Shown one piece after another: positions 1-10,792 of a stretch of 64,000 nt of DNA. Each line of letters opens with the position of its first letter. Within the stretch, counting starts at the first letter, position 1. The position numbers were made by a program, and so were the translations under genes. A model generated the notes under the pieces. It had not been told where the DNA came from, did not search any database, and worked only from the letters and a program-made list of their open reading frames with translations. Source of the stretch: JACZYA01 sp965247455 (GTDB lineage: Bacteria > Acidobacteriota > Terriglobia > Acidiferrales > 2-02-FULL-67-57); the NCBI GenBank assembly GCA_965247455.1, contig CBDFHE010000018.1:248001-312000 (forward strand), read 5' to 3'.

Positions 1-846
<846 letters not shown>

Positions 847-958
847 AACTCTTTCCTGTTCCCTTTCAGCACCGGCTTTCTGCCTCGCACCCCCGAATCC
901 CGAAAACTTCGCGAACGGAATGCTGAGCCCCCCGTGGGGCACCGGCTGAACTAACAAC

Positions 959-981
959 AAAAAAACCCGGCCGCAGCCGGG
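959..981 (-). terminator. Intrinsic terminator between rpsG and fusA
   Basis: Read on the minus strand, a perfect 6-bp GC stem (CCCGGC / GCCGGG) closed by a 4-nt loop is followed directly by seven T residues and a further T-rich stretch. It begins about 10 nt after the rpsG stop codon. This has all the elements of a Rho-independent terminator and sits inside the str operon, where it could attenuate fusA relative to the ribosomal protein genes. Confidence 0.72.
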
Positions 982-991
982 AAGAAAACCT

Positions 992-1462
992 CTACCAACG
1001 GTAGTGGGCAAAAGCCTTGTTGGCCTCGGCCATTCGGTGCGTATCTTCCTTCTTCTTGATGGCCCCGCCGCGGTTATTGGCGGCGTCCATCAACTCTTCT
1101 GCCAGCTTGTCCACCATCGTCTTTCCGGCTCGCCCGCGCGCATAGCTCAGCAGCCAGCGGATGGCCAACGACTGCCGCCGGTGCTGGTTGACCTCGATCG
1201 GAATCTGGTAATTGGCGCCGCCCACGCGCCGTGTCTTCACTTCCAGCAGCGGCCGGCAGTTCTCCATCGCCCGCTGGAACACCTTCAGCGGGTCGTCCTT
1301 GGCGCGCTCTTGGATCAACTGCATGGAACCGTAGAAAATGCGCGCGGCGGTGGATTTCTTTCCGTCCCACATCATGCAGTTGATGAACTTCGACACCAAC
1401 GCACTGCCGTACACCGGGTCCGGCGACGGCTCGCGACGATCAGTTTTCCCTTTGCGCGACAT
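992..1462 (-). CDS. rpsG: 30S ribosomal protein S7 (uS7)
   Basis: S7 is a primary 16S rRNA binder that nucleates assembly of the 30S head and contacts tRNA at the E site. The 156-residue product has the usual length. It shows the family landmarks: the basic N-terminus (SRKGKTDRRE), DPVYGSALVSKFIN, the segment MENCRPLLEVKTRRVGGANY, RRQSLAIRWLL, and the C-terminal KKKEDTHRMAEANKAFAHYRW region. It lies 53 nt downstream of rpsL in the usual str-operon order, and a terminator-like hairpin follows it immediately. Confidence 0.98.
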   Translation of the reverse strand: MSRKGKTDRREPSPDPVYGSALVSKFINCMMWDGKKSTAARIFYGSMQLIQERAKDDPLKVFQRAMENCRPLLEVKTRRVGGANYQIPIEVNQHRRQSLAIRWLLSYARGRAGKTMVDKLAEELMDAANNRGGAIKKKEDTHRMAEANKAFAHYRW

Positions 1463-1515
1463 CTTCCTCTCGGATAGTACCGACTACAACGCGCGCGTCC
1501 GCGCGCGCAAATTCC

Positions 1516-1899
<384 letters not shown>

Positions 1900-2086
1900 A
1901 GCTACTCGTTTCTCCTTACTTCGAGACTGGACTCCTTCGGCGGCCATGCGGCCCCACGGAGCCGTTAGCGGAAGCCTCTACTGCGCCCGCCCCTCGGGGC
2001 GGGCTCCTGCAAAAACACTCACCCCCACCTGGGCTTGCTTCTGCCCGCCCACGGTCGGGGCCTAGCGCCACTCCCGGAACCTTAAG

Positions 2087-2115
2087 AATGTACCAACCAC
2101 CAAAGAAGTTGTCAA
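2087..2115 (-). promoter_or_regulatory. Sigma70-type promoter of the str operon
   Basis: On the minus strand a perfect -35 hexamer TTGACA (2110-2115) is separated by exactly 17 nt from TACATT (2087-2092, 4 of 6 matches to TATAAT). It points at rpsL and implies a leader of about 180 nt. The leader is long enough for regulation by ribosomal protein binding, but no specific structure was identified. Confidence 0.65.
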
Positions 2116-2689
2116 GCGGCTTACCCCTCGGAATCCCCACATAACCGAGGGCGGAAAAGCAACACAAACGCCCCGTGGCAGGTGCCCTTCGGCTTCGCTT
2201 CCCTCGACTGCGCTTCCCTCGACGTGGATCGGGACAGGCAGGACAGGCCACAGGGCTCGGCGTGAGCTTCCCATTCCCAAATTGACTCACTACTCTTTCT
2301 CTTGACATTCTGGAACCGGGTGCCAGAATGGGAAGAGTGGGAGGGGGTGGTGTTGCGTCGTCGCCAACCGTCGGCTACTGGCGTTCGCCAACGCATTCGT
2401 AGTCTTTGACTTCAACCGATATACGGCAACCCGCAGTGCGGATTGTCGCTATCGCAGGGTGAGTTGACGGTATGGGCGAACCGACGTTGGTCACACACGA
2501 CTGCCCCACCGCAATCGGAAACGAACCCCGCCGCGAGCCTTCGCGCCCAAGGAAGGTCGGATTCCCAAGCCCAAACTCCACACACCCCGACCGGGCGCCG
2601 GCTGAAACCTCCAAGCAGGAGGCCCGCCTTCCTCTGAGCTGCCAGACTGCCAGCGAAGCGAATCGCACACCTGTTTTGGCAGGCGCACA
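2116..2689. other. Intergenic region with no supported gene
   Basis: About 570 nt lie between the str promoter and the kinase gene. Small open frames here overlap each other on both strands and none resembles a known protein. A TTGACA at 2302-2307 on the plus strand points to the kinase gene, but the hexamer 17 nt downstream (AGAATG) is a poor -10 and the distance to the gene is about 360 nt, so no promoter is called. Confidence 0.5.
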
Positions 2690-4803
2690 ATGAAAAGAGG
2701 TCGGAGCAAGCAGCAGCCGGCAAGCAAGCCTGCCAGAAAATCGCAGCGGAATACTGTGCGCACGGCATCGGCGGCCCACCTGGCACGGGTACGGGAAACG
2801 CAGCAGGCGCTGCGGGAAAGCGAGGTGAAGTACCGCACCATCATTCAGACCATTGAAGACGGCTACTACGAGGTGGACATTGCGGGCAACTTCACCTTTC
2901 ACAATGATTCCTTGTGCCGAATCTTGGGATATCCCCCGGACGAACTGCTGGGCGTGAACAATCGGCAATACGCCGATGCAGAGACGTCCAAACAAGTCTA
3001 TCAAGCCTTCAACAAAGTCTTCCGAACCGGGCAACCCAGGCAGGAATTCAATTGGCAGATAATTCGTAAAGACGGGACGAAAAGGTTCGTCGACACTTCA
3101 ATTCATCTCATCCGGGATGCGGCGAACAAACCAATCGGCTTTCGGGGCATTGTCCGCGACATCACCGAGCGCAGGCGGGCCGAGAAAGAACGGGCGCGGC
3201 TGTTGGCCCGCGAACAGGCGGCGCGTACCGAGGCCGAAGCAGCCGAGCAGCGATTCCGTAACCTCGTGCAGGGGCTCGACGCCATCGTCTTGGAAGCGGA
3301 TGCGAACACCTGGCAGTTCACCTTCGTGAGCCGGCGCGCTGAGGACATCCTGGGCTATCCCGTCCAGCAGTGGCTCACCGAGCCCAACTTTTGGACCAAC
3401 CACATTCATCCCGACGACCGCGAACGAACGGTCAACTCTTGCCTAGCGGCCACGGCCAAAGGCGTGGACAACGATTTTGAATATCGCGCCGTGGCGGCCG
3501 ACGGGCGCATCGTCTGGCTGCGCGATCTCGTGCGGGTCGTCCGGGATACTAAGGGCCAGGTGTGCCAGCTTCGCGGGGTGATGGTGGACATCACCGAGCG
3601 CAAACGCGCCGAAGAGGCGCTCCGAGAGAGCGAGGCCAGCCTGGCTGAGGCGCAGCGAATGTCCCACGTGGGAAGCTGGGATTGGGATGTAGAAAAAAAC
3701 CAGTCCTTCTGCTCAGATGAACACTACCGTATCTTTGGTGTGCCTCTTGGTCAATCTGATTGGAGCTTCGACAAATTCCTGAATTGTGTGCATCCCGAGG
3801 ATCGACAACGGGTTAAGAAAGCTCACGGGGCTGCCCTGGCCGGGGAAAAACCTTACAACACGGAGTACAGGATCATTCGGCCTGACGGTTCCGAGCGAAT
3901 TGTCAGCGCCCAAGGCGAAGTGAGTGTCGATGAGGCGGGCCAACCGACCCGGATAGTGGGTACAGTTCACGACATCACCGAGCGCAAGCAGGCGGAAGAA
4001 GCGCTGCGGCGATCGGAAGCGGAGTATCGCTCTCTCATTCAGGGTGCCGCCTACGGCATCTACCGCTTCACCGCCGAGGGCAAGTTTCTCGACGTCAATC
4101 CAGCTCTGATGGCCATGCTCGGCTATGACTCCGAGACTGAACTGCTGGCCGCCAACCTGTCCACCGAAATCTATCGCGACCCCGGCGCGCGCGCGCGCGT
4201 CGTCGCCCAATACCTGGAGCGCTGGGACAGCCTGGAAGTGGAGTGGAAACGCAAGGACGGCGCCCCCATCACCGTCCGACTCAGCGGGCGGGCGGTGCGG
4301 GACGTGGACGGCACCTTGGCCTACTTCGAGGGGATTGCCGAAAACGTCACCGAGCAGCGCTTGCTCGAGGCCCAGCTCCAGCAGGCGCAGAAGATGGAAG
4401 CGGTGGGGCGGCTGGCGGGGGGCGTGGCCCACGACTTCAATAACCTCCTGATGGTCATGCGGGGCTACACCGAGCTCCTCCTGGGCCGCCTGGGTGCCAA
4501 CGACCCCCTGCGCCGCAACGTTGAGGAAATCCAGAAGGCCGCCGACCGCGCCACCTCCCTCACCCAGCAACTGCTGGCCTTCAGCCGCAAGCAGGTCATG
4601 CAACCCAAGGTCTTCGACCTCAACGCGGTCGTGTCTGATACCGAAAGGATGCTGCGTCGGCTGATCGGTGAGGACATCGAGTTGGCCACCATCCTGGGCC
4701 CCGAGCTGGGCCGAGTGAAAGCCGACCCGGGCCAGATCGAGCAGGTCATCCTCAACCTGGCCGTCAACGCCCGCGACGCCATGCCCCAGGGCGGCCCCAA
4801 CTG

Positions 4804-4831
<28 letters not shown>
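2690..4831 (+). CDS. Multi-PAS hybrid histidine kinase, N-terminal fragment (frameshifted)
   Basis: This encodes a soluble sensor kinase, with no membrane segment seen. Four PAS domains lie roughly at residues 45-155, 185-305, 315-435 and 440-555, the first three ending in the PAC-type DITER(R/K) motif and the fourth in ENVTEQR. A HisKA domain follows, with the phospho-acceptor His in GGVAHDFNN. The frame then enters the ATPase domain (N-box ILNLAVNARDAMP) and breaks at about nt 4799, ending after a short unrelated tail. The rest of the ATPase and a receiver domain continue in the next frame from 4804. A single missing base after CCCAA would join them into one hybrid kinase of roughly 950 residues. 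No partner regulator is adjacent. It may be a true pseudogene or an assembly or sequencing indel. Confidence 0.85.
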
Positions 4832-5547
<716 letters not shown>

Positions 5548-5591
5548 GGCCGCCCGGCCCCCACCCACGAAACTGTTGTGGGCCACGGAAC

Positions 5592-6164
5592 CTAGACGCT
5601 CATTACCTCTTTCTCCTTACTCTTTGCCATGGCATCGAGCTTCTCCACGAACTCGTGCGTCACCTTCTCCAGCCCGTCCAAGCCGCGCCGCTCGTCGTCC
5701 TCGCTGACTTTCTTATCCTTGTAAAGCCTCTGAATGGCTTCCTTGGCGTCGCGGCGGATGTTGCGGGCAGCGGTTCGATGGTTTTCCAGCACACCGTGCA
5801 GATGTTTGACCAACTCCTTGCGCCGCTCCTCGGTGAGCGGGGGAATCGGCACCCGCACCAGCTTGCCGTCGTTGGTCGGATTCAGTCCCAGGTCGGCAGC
5901 CCGGACCGCCTTGTCGATTGCATCCAGCAGGGAAACGTCAAACGGCTGCACCGCAATCAAGGTCGCATCGGGCGTGGTGACCTTGGCGATCTGGTTCAAC
6001 GGCGTGGGAGCCCCGTAGTAATCCACCCGCACCCCTTCTAACAATGTCACCGAAGCCCGGCCGGTCCGCAGGTGGCTGAGCTCGCGGCGCAAGTCTTCCA
6101 CCGTCTTCTCCATCCGCTGGCGGGTCCGGGTCATGGCCTCCTTGATGCTCGTTACTTCCTGCAT
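5592..6164 (-). CDS. frr: Ribosome recycling factor
   Basis: RRF works with EF-G to split post-termination ribosomes. The 190-residue protein has the usual length plus a few N-terminal residues. Family signatures include LSHLRTGRASVTLL, VDYYGAPTPLNQIA, the central ATLIAVQPFDVSLLDAIDKA, GLNPTNDGKLVRVPIPPLTEERR, and the C-terminal helix DERRGLDGLEKVTHEFVEKLD. It is the last gene of the rplM-rpsI-rpsB-tsf-pyrH-frr cluster, 14 nt after pyrH. An imperfect GC-rich hairpin lies between its stop and the convergent kinase gene (about 5556-5584), without a clear T tract. Confidence 0.98.
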   Translation of the reverse strand: MQEVTSIKEAMTRTRQRMEKTVEDLRRELSHLRTGRASVTLLEGVRVDYYGAPTPLNQIAKVTTPDATLIAVQPFDVSLLDAIDKAVRAADLGLNPTNDGKLVRVPIPPLTEERRKELVKHLHGVLENHRTAARNIRRDAKEAIQRLYKDKKVSEDDERRGLDGLEKVTHEFVEKLDAMAKSKEKEVMSV

Positions 6165-6178
6165 ATGTCACCCCATTC

Positions 6179-6904
6179 CTAGGCAGTTACCAGGGAACCA
6201 ATCTTCTCGCCCAAGACCACGCGCTTGATGTTCCCGGGGCGCGTCAGATTGAACACAATGATCGGCAGCGAGTGATCCATGCAGAGTGAAACGGCGGTGG
6301 CATCCATCACCGAAAGCGATTTCGCAATCACGTCGAGATAGGAGATGCGGTCGAACATCTTGGCCCCAGCGGTCGTCTTCGGGTCGGCGTCGTAGATGCC
6401 GTCCACCTTGCTGGCCTTGAGCACCACCTCGGCTTTGATCTCCATCGCCCGCAAGGCCGCCGCCGTGTCGGTGGAAAAATAGGGGTTGCCGGTGCCGGCC
6501 GCCAACAACACCACGCGCTTTTTCTCCAGGTGGCGGAGAGCGCGGCGCCGAATGAACGGCTCCGCAATCTGGTGCATCTCGATGGCAGACATCAGCCGGG
6601 TCGCCACACCCAGCTTTTCCAGCGCATCCTGCAACGCCAGCGCATTAATGATGGTCGCCAGCATCCCCATGTGGTCCGCGGTTACCCGGTCCATCCCTTC
6701 GGAACCGGAGGTGCGCCCGCGGAAAATGTTGCCGCCGCCGATGGTGGCGGCAATCTCGACCCCGAGCTCAAACACCTCTTTAACTTCGTGCGCTATCTGG
6801 GCTACGGCTTCGCCGTTAATCCCAAAATCCTGCGAACCCCGGAAGGCTTCGCCGCTGAGTTTCAGCAGGATGCGCTTGAATACGGGCGTGGTTTGTTTCG
6901 GCAT
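6179..6904 (-). CDS. pyrH: Uridylate kinase
   Basis: UMP kinase phosphorylates UMP to UDP for pyrimidine nucleotide synthesis. It belongs to the hexameric amino-acid-kinase fold type found in bacteria. The 241-residue product has the N-terminal phosphate loop KLSGEAFRG, the glycine-rich IGGGNIFRG, the DHMGMLATIINALALQDAL helix, and the kinase segment YDADPKTTAGAKMFDRISY. It sits between tsf and frr in the conserved order. Co-transcription with translation genes is usual and implies growth-rate control. Confidence 0.98.
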   Translation of the reverse strand: MPKQTTPVFKRILLKLSGEAFRGSQDFGINGEAVAQIAHEVKEVFELGVEIAATIGGGNIFRGRTSGSEGMDRVTADHMGMLATIINALALQDALEKLGVATRLMSAIEMHQIAEPFIRRRALRHLEKKRVVLLAAGTGNPYFSTDTAAALRAMEIKAEVVLKASKVDGIYDADPKTTAGAKMFDRISYLDVIAKSLSVMDATAVSLCMDHSLPIIVFNLTRPGNIKRVVLGEKIGSLVTA

Positions 6905-6954
6905 CGTCTCCCCCGGCCGGCGCGTGGGCCCTGCGCCGACAATACCAGAAGGGC

Positions 6955-7629
6955 TTAGGCTTGCTCGCTCTTGGCCGGCCCGGCCGCGGCTTCGGCCGCC
7001 ATGGTGGGCTCGCCCAGCTTGAAGCGGGCAAAGCGGCGCACCGCCATATTCTCCCCCAACTTAGCGATGGCGGCGGCGATCAACTCTTTGATGGTGTGCT
7101 TGTCGTCTCGAATAAAATGCTGTTCGTAGAGGCAGTTCTCTTCGTAGAATTTCTCCAGCTTCCCGGCGACGATGCGCTCCACCACTTTATCCGGCTTGCC
7201 GGAGGCGCGCGCCTGCTCCTGATAGATTTCGCGCTCCTTGCCCAGGACCTCCGGCGTCACCTCCTCGCGGGTGACAAAGCGGGGCTCGGCGGCAGCGATG
7301 TGCATAGCCAGGTCATGCACCAGCTGCTTGAACTCATCCGTGCGCGCAACAAAGTCGCTCTCGCAATTAAGTTCTACCAGCACCCCGATCTTGTTGCCCG
7401 CGTGCACATAGCTGCCCACTGCCCCCTCGCGCGTGGTGCGTCCGGCTTTGCGCTGCGCTTTGGCTATGCCCTTCTTGCGCAGCCATGCAATCGCCTGCTC
7501 CACCTCACCCCCGGTTTCGCCCAGGGCGGCTTTGCAATCCATCCACCCGGTGCCGGTGCGCTCGCGGAGTTCCTTCACCTGCTGCGCGGAAATGGCCACT
7601 TTTTTGGTCTCAGGCATTGTTGGCGTCAC
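6955..7629 (-). CDS. tsf: Elongation factor Ts
   Basis: EF-Ts is the guanine-nucleotide exchange factor for EF-Tu. The N-terminal UBA-like domain (QQVKELRERTGTGWMDCKAA) contains the TGTGWMDCK motif that binds EF-Tu, and ELNCESDFVART is the conserved core motif. At 224 residues it is a short form with a single compact dimerisation segment, shorter than the about 280-residue enterobacterial type. The start chosen is the GTG at 7629, which has GGAG five nt upstream; the in-frame ATG at 7617 would be too far from it. A 97-nt gap separates it from rpsB. Confidence 0.97.
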   Translation of the reverse strand: MTPTMPETKKVAISAQQVKELRERTGTGWMDCKAALGETGGEVEQAIAWLRKKGIAKAQRKAGRTTREGAVGSYVHAGNKIGVLVELNCESDFVARTDEFKQLVHDLAMHIAAAEPRFVTREEVTPEVLGKEREIYQEQARASGKPDKVVERIVAGKLEKFYEENCLYEQHFIRDDKHTIKELIAAAIAKLGENMAVRRFARFKLGEPTMAAEAAAGPAKSEQA

Positions 7630-7726
7630 TACTTCTCCCGTGGCATAGACAAAAACGGCAGGCCGGCAGGTGCGTGCCCTGGGCCGAGGGAGAACATCTC
7701 CCGGGGTCTCTTAGAGTCGGGATCGC

Positions 7727-8677
7727 TCATCCCGTCTTGCTGCCGGCAGACTCCTCCGCCGGGGTTTGCTGTTCGGTGGCATCTTCGGCAACGGTTTCGG
7801 CGGCGGGTTGTTCGGCAAGCTCATCCGTCTCGGGCACCGGGCGCGGGCGGAGGTGCGGCGGGAGCAGCTCGTTGGGATCGTACACCTCGGCCACGTCTTC
7901 CAGCTCTTCAGGAGTGCCGACATATTCCGCTTCGCCCGCCTCGGCGGCAGCGGCCGCTTCCTCAGCCTTGGCCGCCTCCAGCGCCGCCTGCTCGTAGCGG
8001 GCCCGGCCTTCCAACACCGAGTCGGCAATCTTGGAGGCGAACAAGCGAATGGCTCGCAAGGCATCATCGTTGCCCGGAATGGTGTGATCCACTTCGTCGG
8101 GGTCGCAATTGGTATCCACCACCGCCACCACCGGAATCGCCAGCTTGCGCGCCTCCCGCACCGCAATCTGCTCATTGTTGGAGTCGATCACGAACACGGT
8201 GTCCGGCAGACCGGGCAAGTCCTTCACACCCTCCAGGTTTTCGCGATAGTGGCGCAATTCGCGCCGCAGCCGAGTCTGCTCTTTCTTGGGCGCAGCCACC
8301 AGCCGGCCGTCGGTCTCTCTTTCCTCCAACTCCTTGAAGCGCTGGATGGATTTCTGGATGGTGGCCCAGTTGGTCAGCGTGCCGCCCAGCCAGCGGTGGT
8401 TGATGTAGAACATCCCGCAGCGCTTGGCCTCTTCCTCAATCGCTTCCTGCGCTTGGCGTTTGGTGCCGACGAACAGAATGTTCTTGCCCTCGGCGGCCTT
8501 CGCGGTCACAAACTGCGCCGCCTCTTTGAACTTCTTAACCGTCTTTTGCAGGTCGATGATGTGGATGCCGTTCCGCTCCCCGAAGATATACTCCTTCATC
8601 TTCGGGTTCCAGCGCCGGGTCTGGTGCCCGAAGTGGACGCCCGCTTCCAACAATTCTTTCATGCTGAGGCTCACCAA
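7727..8677 (-). CDS. rpsB: 30S ribosomal protein S2 (uS2) with acidic C-terminal extension
   Basis: S2 binds the 30S subunit late in assembly and helps recruit S1. Residues 1 to about 225 form the standard domain (MKELLEAGVHFGHQTRRWNPKM, FVGTKRQAQE, NHRWLGGTLTN, LPDTVFVID, AIPVVAVVDTNCDPD). The remaining about 90 residues are rich in Glu, Ala and Pro and are not part of the usual protein. The next gene upstream, rpsI, has a comparable acidic tail at its N-terminus. It lies 10 nt downstream of rpsI. Confidence 0.97.
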   Translation of the reverse strand: MVSLSMKELLEAGVHFGHQTRRWNPKMKEYIFGERNGIHIIDLQKTVKKFKEAAQFVTAKAAEGKNILFVGTKRQAQEAIEEEAKRCGMFYINHRWLGGTLTNWATIQKSIQRFKELEERETDGRLVAAPKKEQTRLRRELRHYRENLEGVKDLPGLPDTVFVIDSNNEQIAVREARKLAIPVVAVVDTNCDPDEVDHTIPGNDDALRAIRLFASKIADSVLEGRARYEQAALEAAKAEEAAAAAEAGEAEYVGTPEELEDVAEVYDPNELLPPHLRPRPVPETDELAEQPAAETVAEDATEQQTPAEESAGSKTG

Positions 8678-8687
8678 TTCTTTCCCC

Positions 8688-9329
8688 CTAGCGCTTGGTC
8701 CACTGGAATCGTTTGCGCGCGCCCTTCTGCCCGGGCTTCTGGCGCTCCTTCATGCGCGGGTCGCGGGTTAGGTAGCCGGCCTGGCGCAGCCGGACGCGTC
8801 CGGCTGGATTGGCCAGCGCCAGTGCCCGCGCCAACCCCATGCGGATGGCGCCTGCCTGGCCGGTGCTGCCGCCTCCATGCACTCGAACCTCGGCGTCAAA
8901 CTGCGCGCTCAGCCCCAGAAACTCCAGCGGCTCCCGCGCATGACGCCGCCAGAACTGGGCGGTAAAAAACTCATCCAGCGGACGGCCATTCACCCGCACG
9001 TTGCCGCTGCCCGACCGCAGGTACACCCGGGCCACCGAGGCCTTGCGCCGTCCGGTGCCGTAGTGCGGGCCGGGAATGATTTCCGGCGCCGCTGGTTCCG
9101 GCTCCGGCTGCGCTTCCGGAGGTGCTTCTGTTTCTGCCTCCGCTTGCGCGTCTGCTTCAACCGCCGGGGCTTCGGACTCAACGCCCTCAGCGGGCGGAGT
9201 TTCTTCGGGAGCAGCCGAGACTGTTTCCGCCTCCGGCTGCCTGGTTTCCGGCTGCCCGGTCTCCGGCTGCTCTGCTTCCGGCTGCGGGGTTTCGGGAGCC
9301 GGGTTTTCGCGTTCGCTATCGCCCACCAT
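8688..9329 (-). CDS. rpsI: 30S ribosomal protein S9 (uS9) with acidic N-terminal extension
   Basis: The S9 C-terminal tail reaches the P-site tRNA. The normal domain begins near residue 82 (YGTGRRKASVARVYLRSG) and ends with the canonical basic tail GARKRFQWTKR. The first about 80 residues are an acidic low-complexity extension made of repeated PETxQPE-like units (PETPQPEAEQPETGQPETRQ), which is unusual for S9. No better start exists just before the core domain: no ATG or GTG with a ribosome site was noted there. The upstream ATG lies 5 nt after the rplM stop, consistent with translational coupling, so the extension is probably translated. Confidence 0.95.
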   Translation of the reverse strand: MVGDSERENPAPETPQPEAEQPETGQPETRQPEAETVSAAPEETPPAEGVESEAPAVEADAQAEAETEAPPEAQPEPEPAAPEIIPGPHYGTGRRKASVARVYLRSGSGNVRVNGRPLDEFFTAQFWRRHAREPLEFLGLSAQFDAEVRVHGGGSTGQAGAIRMGLARALALANPAGRVRLRQAGYLTRDPRMKERQKPGQKGARKRFQWTKR

Positions 9330-9334
9330 TCCTC

Positions 9335-9781
9335 CTATGACTCAGCCTTCATCGGCTGCGGTTGCTGCGCCTGGTGCGGATGCTTGTCATCGGCATAGAC
9401 GCGCAACTTCCGCGCGCGCCGCTTGCGCAATTTGTTCTTGGGGAGCATACCCAGCACCGCTTCGCGCACCATCTGCTCCGGCTTGCGATCGAACAGGTGC
9501 CGCGCTTTAATTTCTTTCAGCCCGCCGGGGTAGCCGGTGTGCCAGCGATAGACCTTCTGGTCGAGCTTCTTGCCCGTCAGCCGCACTTCGCGCGCGTTGA
9601 TGACAATCACCGGGTCGCCACACTCCACCGCCGGGGTGTAACGCGGCTTGTGCTTTCCGATTAGGATGTGCGCGACTTTTGTGGCCAGCCGGCCCAGCAC
9701 CTGGCCGCGCGCGTCCACCACGCGCCACGTCCCTGCCGTGAGTTCGCCCACTTCTCTTCCGCTGGGATAGTAACTACGCAT
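9335..9781 (-). CDS. rplM: 50S ribosomal protein L13 (uL13)
   Basis: L13 is an early assembly protein of the 50S subunit. The 148-residue product has the usual length and motifs: WRVVDARGQVLGRLATKVAHIL, the Lys-rich GKHKPRYTPAVECGDPVIVINA, HTGYPGGLK, and EAVLGMLPKNKLRKRRARKLRVY. It is the first gene of the rplM-rpsI-rpsB-tsf-pyrH-frr cluster, with a good promoter about 45 nt upstream. Confidence 0.98.
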   Translation of the reverse strand: MRSYYPSGREVGELTAGTWRVVDARGQVLGRLATKVAHILIGKHKPRYTPAVECGDPVIVINAREVRLTGKKLDQKVYRWHTGYPGGLKEIKARHLFDRKPEQMVREAVLGMLPKNKLRKRRARKLRVYADDKHPHQAQQPQPMKAES

Positions 9782-9821
9782 TTCTCCCCTGTGACTCCAA
9801 CCTTGGGGTCAGAAACCATAG

Positions 9822-9850
9822 AATCTAACGGATATACCCAGTTTTGTCAA
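9822..9850 (-). promoter_or_regulatory. Sigma70-type promoter of the rplM operon
   Basis: On the minus strand a perfect TTGACA (9845-9850) is followed after exactly 17 nt by TAGATT (9822-9827). It lies 40 nt upstream of the rplM start codon and faces it, so it is the likely promoter for the whole rplM-to-frr cluster. Confidence 0.7.
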
Positions 9851-9865
9851 CGCATCCCTCGGACA

Positions 9866-9944
9866 GGTAGTGGGTCACTTTCACTAGGTTGATTGGGCCG
9901 CCGGGCTCAGCGCCAAATCAACATCGTGAAACTGACCCACTACC
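9866..9944. repeat. 34-bp imperfect inverted repeat with 11-nt loop
   Basis: Arms at 9866-9899 and 9911-9944 pair with only about five mismatches. Each carries the string AGTGGGTCA, then TTTCAC, then GTTGATT. It lies between the divergent rplM and natA genes. It is not a terminator for either gene, because both read away from it, and it has no T tract. The repeated GTGGGTCA-type motif resembles the multi-repeat ends of some IS21-like elements, so it may be a relic of a mobile element, or a recognition site for a regulator. Confidence 0.6.
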
Positions 9945-10024
9945 CTCCGACGGCAGGGTAGGGCGCCTCTCTTCCAAGCAATGAATAGCGTCGCTGCACG
10001 TATAGATGTAATGTGTAGTGACCC

Positions 10025-10792
10025 ATGATCGAAACCCAGAACCTGACCAAAGTTTTCCGCGACAAGAAGCGCGGCGAGATTCGGGCCGTCGATGGGATCA
10101 GCTTCCGTTGCCAGCCGGGCCAAATCTACGGCCTGCTGGGCGCCAATGGCGCCGGCAAGACTACCACCCTGCGGATGCTGGCCACCATCCTCCAGCCCAC
10201 CGACGGCAGCGCCCGCGTAGCCGGCTTCGACATCACCGAGCAGCCGGAGCGGGTCCGCGCCCAGGTCGGCTTTCTCTCCACCGCCACCGCGCTCTATGGG
10301 CGGCTGACTGCGCGCGAGCTGGTGGAATATTTCGGGCGGCTCAACGGTCTGAATGGCGGCGCGCTCCGGCGGCGCACCGACGAGCTGTTCGCGCTGCTCG
10401 AAATCAGCGACTTCGCCGACCGCCGCTGCGACAAGCTTTCCACCGGCATGAAGCAAAAAGTTTCCATCGCCCGCACCCTGGTGCACGACCCGCCGGTGAT
10501 GATTTTCGACGAGCCCACCGTGGGCCTGGACGTGATGGCCGCCCGCACCATCGTCAACTTCGTCCATGACTGCTCCGCCCAGCGGAGCAAAACCGTCATC
10601 TTTTCCACCCACGTCATGAGCGAAGCCGAAAAACTCTGCGACACCATCGGCATCATCCACAACGGCAAGCTGCTGGCTGAAGGCACGCTGGCCGAACTCC
10701 GTGCCCGCAGCCGGCTCGACGACCTGGAAGAAATCTTTGTGCGCACAGTGGAAGACTCGCCCCGAGGAGCAAGTCCCGAAGGGAACGCATGA
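10025..10792 (+). CDS. ABC transporter ATP-binding protein, NatA-like
   Basis: This is the ATPase subunit of an ABC-2 type exporter. The 255-residue protein has Walker A (GANGAGKTTTLR), the signature motif KLSTGMKQKV, Walker B (VMIFDEPTVGLD) and the switch His in IFSTHVMSEAEKL. The closest functional relatives are NatA and similar single-domain ATPases for sodium or drug export. The stop overlaps the start of the permease gene by 4 nt (ATGA), so the two are translationally coupled. The substrate cannot be deduced from sequence. Confidence 0.93.
   Translation: MIETQNLTKVFRDKKRGEIRAVDGISFRCQPGQIYGLLGANGAGKTTTLRMLATILQPTDGSARVAGFDITEQPERVRAQVGFLSTATALYGRLTARELVEYFGRLNGLNGGALRRRTDELFALLEISDFADRRCDKLSTGMKQKVSIARTLVHDPPVMIFDEPTVGLDVMAARTIVNFVHDCSAQRSKTVIFSTHVMSEAEKLCDTIGIIHNGKLLAEGTLAELRARSRLDDLEEIFVRTVEDSPRGASPEGNA

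Noticed and set aside
3713..4603. A 296-residue frame antisense to the histidine kinase
   Set aside because: It is the mirror of conserved PAS and HisKA sequence, hence a shadow.
6961..8337. A 458-residue frame antisense to tsf and rpsB
   Set aside because: Both genes on the minus strand are certain; the antisense frame has no family features.
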